DNA of 64,000 nucleotides, taken from the NCBI GenBank assembly GCA_963457665.1, contig OY735219.1, positions 41,282,477 to 41,346,476 on the forward strand, given 5' to 3'. This document shows positions 11,965 through 23,934 of this stretch, piece after piece (within the stretch, counting starts at the first letter, position 1; every line of letters begins with the position of its first letter). The notes under the pieces are model-generated. The model was not told where the DNA came from. It searched no databases and saw only the letters and a program-made list of their open reading frames with translations. This DNA comes from Thysanoteuthis rhombus (lineage: Eukaryota; Mollusca; Cephalopoda; Oegopsida; Thysanoteuthidae). The position numbers and the translations under genes are program-made.

Positions 11965-12260
11965 TTTAGAATCTGTCTACAAGGTGTACTCATGCACATA
12001 TGCAAAATTCTAGGCTTCAAGTTAGCACTGACACAAGATTACAAGATCCTAAACATTGTTACAAAAGAAAAAAAATTATTTTTTCGAAGGTGTCTATTTG
12101 AGTACTCAGCACATTTGCAAGGTACTAGGCTGAATGATGTGTCTAGTAATGTTGACACATGATAGCAACTGAGTGAAAAAGGAAGAATACCTTGCCACTT
12201 GGCTGGTTGTTCATTCAGGTCAGTGATCATGGCTTAATTGATTCAATATTATCTGCCTCA
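11965..12260 (+). repeat. Repeat with internal duplication, SINE-like end
   Basis: The segment gcacatatgcaaaattctag (11995) is echoed by gcacatttgcaaggtactag (12110), each followed by a gacaca-type segment about 40 bases on. The second ends in ccacttggctggttgttcat, like the repeat at 10620. Confidence 0.5.
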
Positions 12261-12582
12261 ATATTATTCTCATGTACAGATTTAGGTTGTGTACACAAAA
12301 GCTTATGGTCAATATATGAATACAAACTCACTGCTGGACTAACTTTTTGTTCAAACCCACTAAGACTTTGAATGAGGCTATGCATGTAATAAATCAAAAG
12401 ATAATCCTCTACTTATAAAGATGGTAAACTTATTCTTGACATTAATCCTGAGCATGTTTTGTAGTACATGCTTTCTATACAGAATTTTTTAAAAAAGGCA
12501 GAGGACAATGTATAAAAAAAAACATGAGAAGATTATTGCTGTTATCACTGCTAAGTATGAGTTTTTTCTTTTTTCCTTCCAG

Positions 12583-12642
12583 AACCTTAATCGACATTCA
12601 CGAAATCCTGTTTGGGAGATTGAACTTCATAAAGTATCAAAG
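12583..12642 (+). CDS. PLEKHA1: TAPP exon a: PH1 middle strands
   Basis: Sixty bases, phase 0 in and out, encoding NLNRHSRNPVWEIELHKVSK. The acceptor is a T/C-rich tract ending ttccag and the donor is gtaagc. It aligns with human TAPP1 [20 protein letters not shown], which lies just before the VSDA motif. The preceding exon should carry the start codon and the FLRRYFIL and WYMDNP-like segments; it was not found in 1-12582. Confidence 0.85.
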
Positions 12643-15600
12643 GTAAGCTTCCTGCAATGCTTATAGCCTTTCACATCTGATCTGTTAGTTTCTACAGTTT
12701 TGGTTATTTTATGATACGGAAGATTTTGTTTCTCATTGCAAATTATTAAAAACTTTATTCTATTCTGTAAACAATTCTTTTCCCCCCAATTATTGATTGT
12801 TCTGAATACTTTTTAGGGTCTTTTAATCTAGCATTTTCTTTGATACCATCTAAAATACTGAAACTGTAGTACAGAAAGCATTTATGCATATCTTATACAC
12901 TTTTACCTGTTTCATTATGCTAGATTCCATGTCCCTATATGAATGTTTCATTTTCAAAAGTTTCCAGAATACTTAATTTTTTTTTTTTCTTTCTTTTTTT
13001 TAGGGAGGGGGGAATTTCATGTACTTTCATTTTTTTTTTTTTAATGAATGATCACATTTCAAAGATGAAGAACAGTTTGATGTTAATACTTAGTATATGC
13101 ATTAAGTTTTTCAACTCCAGACTTTTCTTCACAGCAATTGATTGAGAAAAACTCTCATGAAAACCTTTTGATTGGTTAGCAGGTTACCCAGGTTTAAAGT
13201 AGCTTTCCAAATGATTGCTACAAATATTTTGTCAAAATTTCTGAAATAAAAAGGATAAGAATTGACAGTAAATCAAAAAGTGAAATATAATGAAAAATAG
13301 TTATGAACTTATAGAGCTTTTATTGTTTTAACCAAGATCCTGCATTTTTCTCTGATTCCATTCATATTGATACCAAAAGCTTTCAGTGATTTCTTTTGAA
13401 TTTTTAAGACTGCAATGTAAACTGTACTTGTGAATTTTGATGAATCCTTGCTTTAAGCACAAGATTTAAGCTTAACATTTTCATTTTCCCAGCATTGCTC
13501 CAATTGTGTGTGAATATTAGCACCATGTTTCTGATGGAATACTTGTATTATCCATTCAGAATGCAGTGAATGCTACTATTAATCTTTACAAACCTAACAA
13601 ATGAAGAACTCCACTTTCACTGATTTTTTTTTCTTTTTCTTTTTCTTTTTGTTTAAGAGTATTTCTACAAAAGGATTTAATTAAGAGTTTTTTTTTTCAA
13701 GTTGCCTCTTTTCATATTTGTTACAGGCTGAATCACACTAGGCTAATATTATCTTTTGCTTAATTCTTTACAATCTCGTTGAAAACATTTTTTTATTTTT
13801 AGAAATCTGAATTTATGTGCTCAAAAATTTTATGAAATGCTTTGAATTTAGTTTTCTTAACACAAGATGTTTGAAATAATCAATTTTTTCAAATGTTTTT
13901 GGTAACATGGATTTTTTTTTTTGAAAATAAAAGAAAAAACTGTATAGTCTTAATCTGAATGAATTTGAACAGCTACTATTTTGGAAAGAATTAATTATGT
14001 TCTGCTTGGGAGTTAATAGAATTTCCATCATGGCATAAGAGAACAGTATACAATCAGGCATTAACATGCATGTCTTGAAATAAAGAATCTCTTTTATCAC
14101 CAACACCCACCCACTTCTACTGTCTGCCTGCCACCTCTTTCCCATCTCCCTTTGATTTCCTCTGACTCACAGGCTGCATAGTTTGAAGTTGTGCACTCAT
14201 GAGCAAGATTGGAGATGGGCGAGATGAGTGATGAAACAAGTTGAACATTATATTATTCCTTAACTCTTACAAGTGTCTCTGTCATCATTGCTTTGTGCTG
14301 ACAGGGTAACACAGAAAAGTTATTTTCTCTTGGACACACAAGGTGTGCAGTTATGGAGTAGAGATGCAATGATAGCAGCAGCAGCAGCAGTTCCAATTAA
14401 ATTATGCTCACATTTAATAAATTTGAGGGAAGAAAAACAAAAATAAAGTAATTTCTTTGTTTTGTTAGTTTTATTTTTTGTCTTTAAATGTTAACGAGCT
14501 CATCTTCTAATGGAGCGTTGACATTCTATTTGCTGTCATTTTTTAATTATCCATATGATTCCTTGTTCCGTTTGAGATATGGAGAATCTCATCTCTGTCA
14601 AACATGCAAGTTCATAAATAATATAACGATCTTTTTTCAATAAGATCATTATTTGCTAATTCTGTTTTTAACCTCTCCAAAATCTCTGATTTTATGTGCA
14701 TACAGATTTTCCTTTAAGCATTTTTAACTGCAACCCAAATTGGTCACAGTCTCTAAGAGGGGCAGAAATTCCATGTCAATACCTGACTCAAGTAGGTTAA
14801 TGGCCTTTATGAAGAATTAAGTGACCTGAAGAGTGAGTGGTTAAAAAGATAGACAGTGTTCTTGATAAGGAAAGAATGCTGTCATCTCAATAAAAGAGAG
14901 AGAGAGCATTGGTAAAGATATAAAGATAGAGAGAGTAGGCAAAGATGGGAATTTTTCTTTGTCCCACTAAATCATATTATTCCCTTCAAAAAAAATAAAA
15001 ATAGCTGGTACAAGAAGGAAAAGAGGCAGACCATGGAATGATTATAACTAGTGTATACACTCTCTCTCTCTCTCTCTCTCTCTCATATGTATAAATAAAT
15101 TCAGAACTATTTCATTTTCCAATGGATTTCTGTTGCATTTTGTATTATATTTTTCATTTTATTTTTGATGCCCTGAAAGTACATTTTTGTTCTGGATATT
15201 TTAACGAGGATTAACTTGAAAAATCGAAAACAAATGGTTTTATTACAGAAACAAATAAATGCAAATGTTGTCAAATTCTGTCAAAAATTGTATGTACAAT
15301 AGTTTTGAACAGAGGTTTTTTTTCTTGTTATATGATTAGCACTTTTACTATCTCTCATTTTGTTCTTCACTTACCAAGTGAATCTGGAAATACAATCAAG
15401 AATAAATCTATGTATCCAATCTGTAGTCTCCTGTAAACACACTTAAAATAAACCTGGTTTTACAATTAGAAACTGACAACCAAAACTGTCAACAAAACTT
15501 TCTTTAGTTGGCTGGCTAGCTAGCTAGCTATATATCAGGCTGAGCCAATCAAACTAGAGGATTGAAAATCTATACATTTACTCTTTATTATGTCTACAAA

Positions 15601-18600
15601 GAATGTTGATTTTTTAATTATTTTTTTCAACCCCCTCCCCCGTAGGATTTCAGTGTGAGGTTCAATTTGCAGTGTAAGTTCATGCTAAATTGATCCTTTA
15701 GTTTGTGTCTAGCAGCATTCACACTAGTTTTCAGCAAATTCAAACTTGTTTAGTGATCACTGTCCAACAAAAGGCAAGAGAAGTAACTTATTTACTGATT
15801 CCCCATTTTTCAGTTGATCACTTCCCATATGGCATGCTACCAAAAGATATCGGTCTCATGATGGTTTCTATTGAGTGACTTATCACACCTGTTATATCAT
15901 TATCGTTACAATGAAAAATATTCACTGTAAAATGTAAAAGATGCTTTTGTCTCTCTATAGTCCAAGTGTTGATAAACCAAATGGCAGACTCTCTCATCAA
16001 TATCATAAGCCAATATTTACTTATACACTGTTTTGTTTTTTCAATCCCGCCTCCCAATTCAAGAAGTTTGTAAAGCTAGTTGAAAACCTACCCTACAACA
16101 GGATAAGCTTTAAATGTTTTTACAATGTCTTCAGTTAAGCTCCTGTTTACAAGTTGACACGGTTCATTACTATGAGTTATTTATCAAATGGAAATCTGTG
16201 CATATAAAATCATTTTTTCTTCGAATGCAATTCAACCTTAGAATATATTATCTAAGCTTTTAAAACATCTAATGAGCCAACATAGGTAGGTTCTCCTTGT
16301 AAATTTTCAAGAATACTGGTGTAAGCTCCTTGAAAATCTCCCGAAGCCTATAAAGACAGTTAGAATACCGTAATATCATCAGCTGATTCATACAATCTCA
16401 TGTAGATATCTAGCAAAGAAAATGTCATCTGTTTTCTTTGATTTGAAATGAAATTCCCTTTTATATCAATGATAACTAGCATAGGCCTTTTTAGATTCTG
16501 ATGTATTGGTTATCAACCCATTTAGTGAATCAAATCAAGGGCCTTTATATTGACATATAACCTTGTATTCTAAACATGATGTTATTTATGGTGTATGTAA
16601 TATTGTAATGTTATATTTTTTAAAGAAATAAACTCTTATGCATGATGTTACTCAAAGTAAGCATATTATTTTGAAGAAAGTTCTGCTTATCATTAATTAA
16701 CCTCTGTGTTAACTTTTTTGTTGATTTACATTACTAAATTCCTTATCAAGAAATAGATGTTCTGTGAACTAAATACAGCATATATATATATATATATATA
16801 TGTATATGTATTTGTATATTCTCAGGTGAGAATGATAAGATAAAAATGCATTTAAATTTCAAAAACAGTATACTTGTTTGCAAAATAATTTTACTCCCAT
16901 TCTTTCATATATTGATGAAAAATTCATGATAATTTTCACTTCTGCCAATTTTTATACACGTGTACATTGCACCCGAGATCTTAGTGAATTTAAATAGTTC
17001 AATTTTGACAGTTCAGTTTGCTTTTGTAGGTGAGCGATGCACGGAAGCTACGACCTAAAGTGGATTTCTGTTTTGGTAAGTTTCTTTTGCAGTATAATAC
17101 ATGTAATCCATGGATTAAGTATCAGCTGTGTACTTTCTTAATCATCTTTTAATTGTGGCTGTTGATTTTTTAGTCAACTTCAAAATTAAAACCATTGTAA
17201 AATCTCATTTTTGAAACATCTGCAGTACATAAATACTATTGCAAGATTAGCAAACGGGGCAATAATGGCTTATCTATTGAAATATACAGTGCAATCAATG
17301 TGTTGGTAACAAGTAATCATAAGTGTTAAAGGTAGGATATTTTGTCATGCAAATTTTCATGTTTGAATTTTTTTTGTAAGAATCTAATGTTGACTCCTCT
17401 CTTAAATGATTGATTTTAATAGCTCCTATTATACTTGGTACATCTTTTTATTTTATTTTATTTTTTTTTTGTCAGTTGTGAATTTCGCAGGTCGACGTTT
17501 CTTCCTTCAAGCTGAGGACCAGGCTGATATGAATAAATGGATTGACGTTTTAAATAATGCCAGCAAAATTATTGTAGGTATTATTCCAGACATCTGGTAT
17601 TGTTTGCTATTGTTGTAGAATACCTGCTTTTTGGGCCACATTACTGCTATTATAGTGTTTACTAGTATAATAGTATATATATATATTGCTTGAACTTCAT
17701 AACTAAATACTTCAATGAGACAATTACTGACTAGAAAAAATTGCATTAATGGCTTTTGGAAAGAATGTGTTAATTCAAAGAAACCATAACCTTATGAATT
17801 ATTCTTACTTCTACTATTTTGAAAAAAAAAAAACAATGAATTCTATCATATTTTCAACCTTTGTTTTCATGAACTTTTGACTGAAATCTTCCTGGAATTG
17901 GATTGTTTTTTTAAAATTAACTAATCTTTCTAAAACTTGGGTAAAATTTGTGGAACACATCAAAATTAGGGAAGATTTAGTTAAAATAATGTCTGACATT
18001 TTGGTGGTAAGATTGTGCATATGCAGACATTTTATTTTGGAAGATGGATGTTCTGTTAAGTTTACATTTTCATTTAATGCAGAAGTTGTTTTAAGCAATA
18101 ACTATCTTTTCAGCAGTACACGGAAAAAAAAATGCAGATGTCATTGTTAGTTAGTGCATGCAAGCATAAATATGTTCACCTGAAGTTAATAAATCTATTT
18201 ATAGAAATCTTTTCAACTTTCAGCTTTTGGATACATGTGAAATTGAAATGATACATTTCCCATGTGATTATATCACAGTTGAATTGATTTTTCTATACAA
18301 AACACTTTTTTCTAATCTTTTTAACTTACTTTCAAAAGAAAGTGCTTAGAAAGTTTCTCTCATTCAACCTTGTCTTGTGAGTCATTAGCTTTATAGGAGT
18401 TAGCCAACACTATTTTACCTGAGCTGAATTATATTTTTCTTTGCAAGTAGTTGAATGATCATTTGCTGATTAATAGCTGTTTGTTGAATGAAAGGTAATG
18501 GTAGAAATCTGGATTGAAAAGAGAGATAAGAAGTAATTGTGCCAGGAAAATAACGATGAGAAGAAAATAGAATGAGAAGAAAAAGCATTGAGGAGAATGC

Positions 18601-21600
18601 TGGAAGCTGAAGAAAGTGATAAGAATAGAAAAGATGAAAGGAGGAAGATGTGAAGTATGGGGAGGCAGAAGAAGATAGAGAACAAACTGGTCTGGTTAGT
18701 CACTCTATAGAAACAGTCAAGTGACTAACGTCTTTTGGCAGCATGCCATGTTGGAGGTGATTAATTGAACCAAAGCCATAAGTTCAATGATGCATCCCCC
18801 ATTATGGTAGTAGTAGCAGGAGGAGGAGGCAGATGCGCAAGTAGTCTTCCTTCGATTCAATTGATTTTCATACTTATAAAATATTGTGATATAAATATTC
18901 TGCAGGTATTATTTTCAATAAAGAATCGTAAATAGCCATTTTTGGCAGATTTCTTTTTTTTTTTCTTTTATGACATCATTAGCAGCTGATAAAAAAATTG
19001 ATCGGAATAGAGTTTTTTCAAATGCATCATAGCTTTTAATGACATCACACCCCTTCCTTCCCTCCTGTTTTTATTGTTTTACATTTGATGGAGCAGCAGA
19101 CCAACCAAATCGTGTCTAATAGAGATATGTTGACACATGTAAAAGTTGTAAAAGGTGTCATCAATGAATAAGCTTCTTTCTTTGATGTTTATTGTGCAGT
19201 GATCCCTGAAAAAAAATGTTTGAATTTAGGGGGGGGAAAAAATTATCCCAAATACTGCTGGACACTAATTAAGGGGCCAACTTTGCATAAATTTATATTG
19301 CAAATTGAATCCACACTAAAACTTTGGGGGTGGGTAGGGGTTGAAAAAGCAAAATTAGAATTTTTTAAACATAGTAAGGATTGAATGTTTTCATTTTCAA
19401 CCTTCTAGCTTCATTAGTGTAGCCTATCTGCTTGATACATACATACATAGCCAGTCAGCCAAACCAACTTGGAAACTAAAGAAACCTATGCTGACAGTTT
19501 TGGTGACTGTTTCTGAGAGCAAAAAAAATGTAGAAACATCAAAGAAGCTTTGAAGGTGCCAAACAAACTTAATATATTTACATTGTGATGTTTGATGTCA
19601 GAACTCCAGCAGCGACGTCAACACAAAGTTGAAATACATTACATTTGATTTGAATGAAAGAATGATGATCAAAAAAAAAAAAGTTCAACTCATACTCACT
19701 TTTCTAAATATATGACTCACCTGATATAATGTGATTCATTGTAGCAAGGTTTGTATTGTATAACGGGTGGATGGTGGACCCCAAAATTGCTGGGTATCCA
19801 GGAATTACAGGTCTGAATCAGAACTATCAGCTGTTTTAGTTGTTTAATTTGTAGTTCAATGTCTGAAATCATTGTGTTTGTTGTTAGGGCACCACTAATG
19901 TAATAATAATAATAATTTTTTACAAGTGAATTTACCAGTAACATAGATTAATACAATAAAATTGATGTGTTACAAGTTTCAGGCATTTTTATAGAGATAT
20001 GTCACTTTATTGTCAATCAAAGGTTAAAGGTTAAAAAACTTTGAATAATGTAGATTTACATCTCTATTTACATTGAATCTGCAAAAAAAATTTGCAATTA
20101 CTTTGTGAATATATTTTATGTACTATGTTATGTTCCTGAAAATTTTCTTCTGTCTTTGTATTAACCATTGGATAATTTTTGTCTTGATTTTCTTAGGTAC
20201 CAAAGTCTGAGGTCTACAAACAGGAAGCAATGGAATGGCACTATGGAGACTTGTCTCAGGCCAGTTACAGAACACACGTGGCTGGTGGAGTGGTGTGTAA
20301 AATAGCCCAAGAGGTCTGTTCTTATGAGGATTTCAAAGAACTACTCCAATTTTCATTGTATATAAATTCTAACTTCAGATTCAGATTTTATGATTGTGTG
20401 TATGTCTCAATTAAATTTCAAGAGTTCATTTCTGCACATATCAGTCAGCACTGAGTATGAGTGTTATGTAATTAGAATAGTCATTTGAAAGTGGATAGGA
20501 AAAACGGGCAAGATTTTTCACTGAATACTCCTACTCAGCTTCTTTTGAAATGTCGTCTTAGTCTTCATTTAGTAAACTTTCAAATGAGGGTTGTCAGATC
20601 ACTAATAAAGATTTAGACGTTCTGACAAAATCTAATTTAAAATGTAATATTAATATTCAATTTCTGACTCAATATGTTGAAAAAATTCAAATTGATTTTG
20701 CTTCTTATATGGTTTATTTTTATTTCTCAAAAAAATAATTTTATGAAATTTTTATTGCCATTATTCTTTAAGATTTTACCTAGCACTACATATGAGTTAC
20801 TTGGCTTGAATAGGTTGTGTATGGCTATAAATGGTCTTGGAACAAGATCTTGGAGAATTAACAGGTATTTGTGTAATGATTCGTAAAAGGTCAGTTAGTT
20901 GGAAGTTGAGTTAAAGTTGGAGTGACAGTCACCTTGCGAAAAATTCATAGAAATTTATTAATCATAGTTACCCACAACAGACCGGTTTAATCACTGTTAT
21001 CCGGTTTAGGTTATTCATGTGTTCTTATATCTATATGTATCTATCTGGACTCTACCCAGCCGTTACTGTTTATATTCACATTTTGAAATTTTACTCACAT
21101 ACTCCTCCCAATGATTTTTTTTTGTTTCTTGTCAATTCCCCTCCAAAATGAGTTTTCATCTAAGGAGTTCAATATGCAATTTTTCTAATGTTCTGCTAAA
21201 TTGGTCTCTAGTTTATACCTGCTAGTTTGAAAATTCAGACCTTCTTTAGTGATCACAGCTCAACAAAAGGCTAGTAACTTATTCATTGATCCCCCCCTTT
21301 TCCAACTTTTTAATTGATCTCTCTCCACATAGCATATATGGGTGGTGATAATTCATAATGCTAATTTTTATTTGATTGATGATAGTTCTCTCAGAAATGA
21401 ACTGTATACACTGCTGGGCACACCCTGCGGACCAATTTAGCATAAACTTACATATAAAATTGAACCCCCACTAAGCACCCATCATGGGGTAAATTTTGAA
21501 AAGCAACCAAAACATTTTTTTTCAAGACCTTGATAAAGAGTGAAGGTTGGAATTTTCAGCCTTCGAGTGCCTGTACATGTGATACATAAATACACAGCCA

Positions 21601-23764
21601 GCCAGACAAACTTAAAAACTGAAGAAACCAATTTCTACAGTTTTGGTTGATGGTTTCTAATATCTTCCAACCATAATGGAACAAGGAAATATATCTTTGA
21701 AAAAATGACTTTATGTACAGTAAGATTTTTTCAAACTGTACTGCTCCATTTCAATGAATTCATATTCTGGGCAAGAAGAATTCAAGTGATGAATGAGCTT
21801 CAAAGTTGGAAGTGATGTAAAAAAAATTCCATCAAAGAATAAATATGGTCAGAATGAATTCTATTTATGACATCACTGGCATTTTCCTCTGGAAAACATC
21901 TAAATCATAGATTCTCCAGAATCTAGATATATTTTAATAAATCCATCAAAATAAGGCCCCAAAAAGCTTCTTTTTTTTTTTAATTCCAAAAATCGGGAAT
22001 AATTTTTTTAGAAAGGTTCAAGTGGAGTGCTGATACCAATTTTCTAGTCCGTAGACGAAACAGCATGGCTAGGATAGAACCCTTCACCACCTTTTGTGGC
22101 TTTGATGGTTCAATAATCAGAATCTTACTTAATAATTCTAGTCAGATATTTCACAATTTCTTCACCTACTCTACATTATCTATTTGTCTTTATACATTCT
22201 TCAGTCTTAATTTGTTCTGTTCTTTTGCAGACCAGTGCTGATGAGCTGAGTAATAGTACAGACAGTGATGACAATGATATGGGAAGAGGGATTCCTGCCT
22301 GTCACCTGGCAGCTCATAAGTCTGGTTATGCAGTCAAGCAAGGAGCAGTGGTAAGAGCCTCTTCATTCAATTCTTATTTTCTCACAATATTCTTCTTTTC
22401 TCTCTCTCAGCAGTTGTGAAGGAGAATTGGGGGAGGCTGAAGTCTTTTTTGAGATTGAAAGGAGCTTGATGTCATTTCTGTTTTCTTCTAATACATTTGG
22501 CCATTGTTGTGATAAAGAAAAAAATTGTTCCACTGACCTTATCAGAGGTCAAGAACGGCCTGAAACATTTTGAGGGGATGCTTATATGTTTGAAAATTAA
22601 AAATTGAAGGAATGTTAAAACAAGAACACAAAGCTTTGAGAAAATGTTCTTGGGCACTCATCAAATATCCTGGTGTTCATAATTGTGTCAATTGACTGCT
22701 AGCAATTTTAGAAGTGGTTTAACAGTAGCTCCACCTCTTTAGTGCCTTTATTATTCTACCCAAATGACCTACTGATCCAGGAAATTGTTTTTATTGCCTG
22801 AAATTTTCAATTCCATTTATGAAGCCTATTTGAAATTCTATGAATTTTTTTCTATTACAATTGATAAGATTTGTGTAAGCTTTATATACTATGTTTTGTT
22901 TTACAGCGGAAAAATTGGAAAAGAAGATTTTTTGTACTAACAGATCAAGGCATTTCATATTATCATTCAGAACATGTAAGTGAAGGGTATTTCTTATTTT
23001 GTAACATTTCATCTAATATAAAATGGTACCTCTTTGCGCATTGAAATAATATTTTATTCTATAAATTATGTATTGGCTTTCTTTTTATTTTTATGTGATT
23101 CTTTTATACGAAATTCAAATACATCGTTAGAATATTAGTGATATACAGCAGTAAAGCATTCAAGATCAGACCTACTATTGTGCACCCAACCTGTTCATTT
23201 CAGTACAGAGAAGTAGGCTTATAATGTTCAAAAATGTATGTTAACTCAAATACTGTTTATTTATAAAATACACATTAATCTGTTAATATTTTATTCTTTT
23301 AGATTTAAGCATGTAAAAAAAAATATTTTGAAGCTCCTCACATTTTTGTTCCTTTCACTCACATTTCTGATTATTTACTATCCTGAAAAGGCAGGGGTCA
23401 GTTTTGGTTGAAAAGTTGTTCCATAAAATTCTATCAACTTTAAAATAGTGTTCATAATTAAGCCTCTGTTATCATTTTGATATATTCTTCTGTAAGATGT
23501 ACATTTACGTGAAATATCGAGGAATATATTCTGCTTTGACCATGATTTCAAGATTTTATTGTTATATTCAAATGTGATTATAAACCATGAGATTTAATTT
23601 TACTTCCATTTTCAGTCTTTATCACCCATACGAACAATACCCAAGAGTAATTTATTAGAAGTCAAAGAATCACAAGGGTAAGTCTGATTGTTTTTTTATA
23701 AATAAAGTATAAGATAGTACGTAAAGTATGGTTATAGAAGTTTCTTCAGACTTATCTTGTTCTT

Positions 23765-23819
<55 letters not shown>

Positions 23820-23864
23820 TAATATATATATATATATAATATATATAATATATATATATATATA

Positions 23865-23934
<70 letters not shown>

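Larger units (their letters stand above)
12643..17029 (+). other. TAPP intron after exon a
   Basis: 4.4 kb. Contents: T-rich tracts near 12978 and 13030, an AGC run at 14374-14390, a CT run at 15060-15084, family A repeat copy 2 at 15466-15880 and a short TA run near 16780. I see no further exon; exons a and b join directly as ...VSK/VSDA as in human TAPP. Confidence 0.7.
17574..20196 (+). other. TAPP intron after exon c
   Basis: 2.6 kb containing two reverse-oriented pieces of family A (18688-18812, 19190-19520), a purine-rich stretch at 18490-18680 and a short (TAA)n near 19902. No exon-like segment seen between exons c and d. Confidence 0.65.
20314..22230 (+). other. TAPP intron after exon d
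   Basis: 1.9 kb, mostly repeats: forward and reverse family A copies (20958-21345, 21400-21665) and a family C copy (21825-22082). No additional exon found. Confidence 0.6.

Noticed and set aside
13813-14145. A 110-codon minus-strand frame within the TAPP intron
   Set aside because: No domain, no splice context and AT-biased composition; about what chance gives in this base composition.
20314-20454. Continuation of the open frame after exon d
   Set aside because: The next exon in phase resumes the TAPP linker directly, and the continuation does not resemble TAPP; taken as intron read-through.
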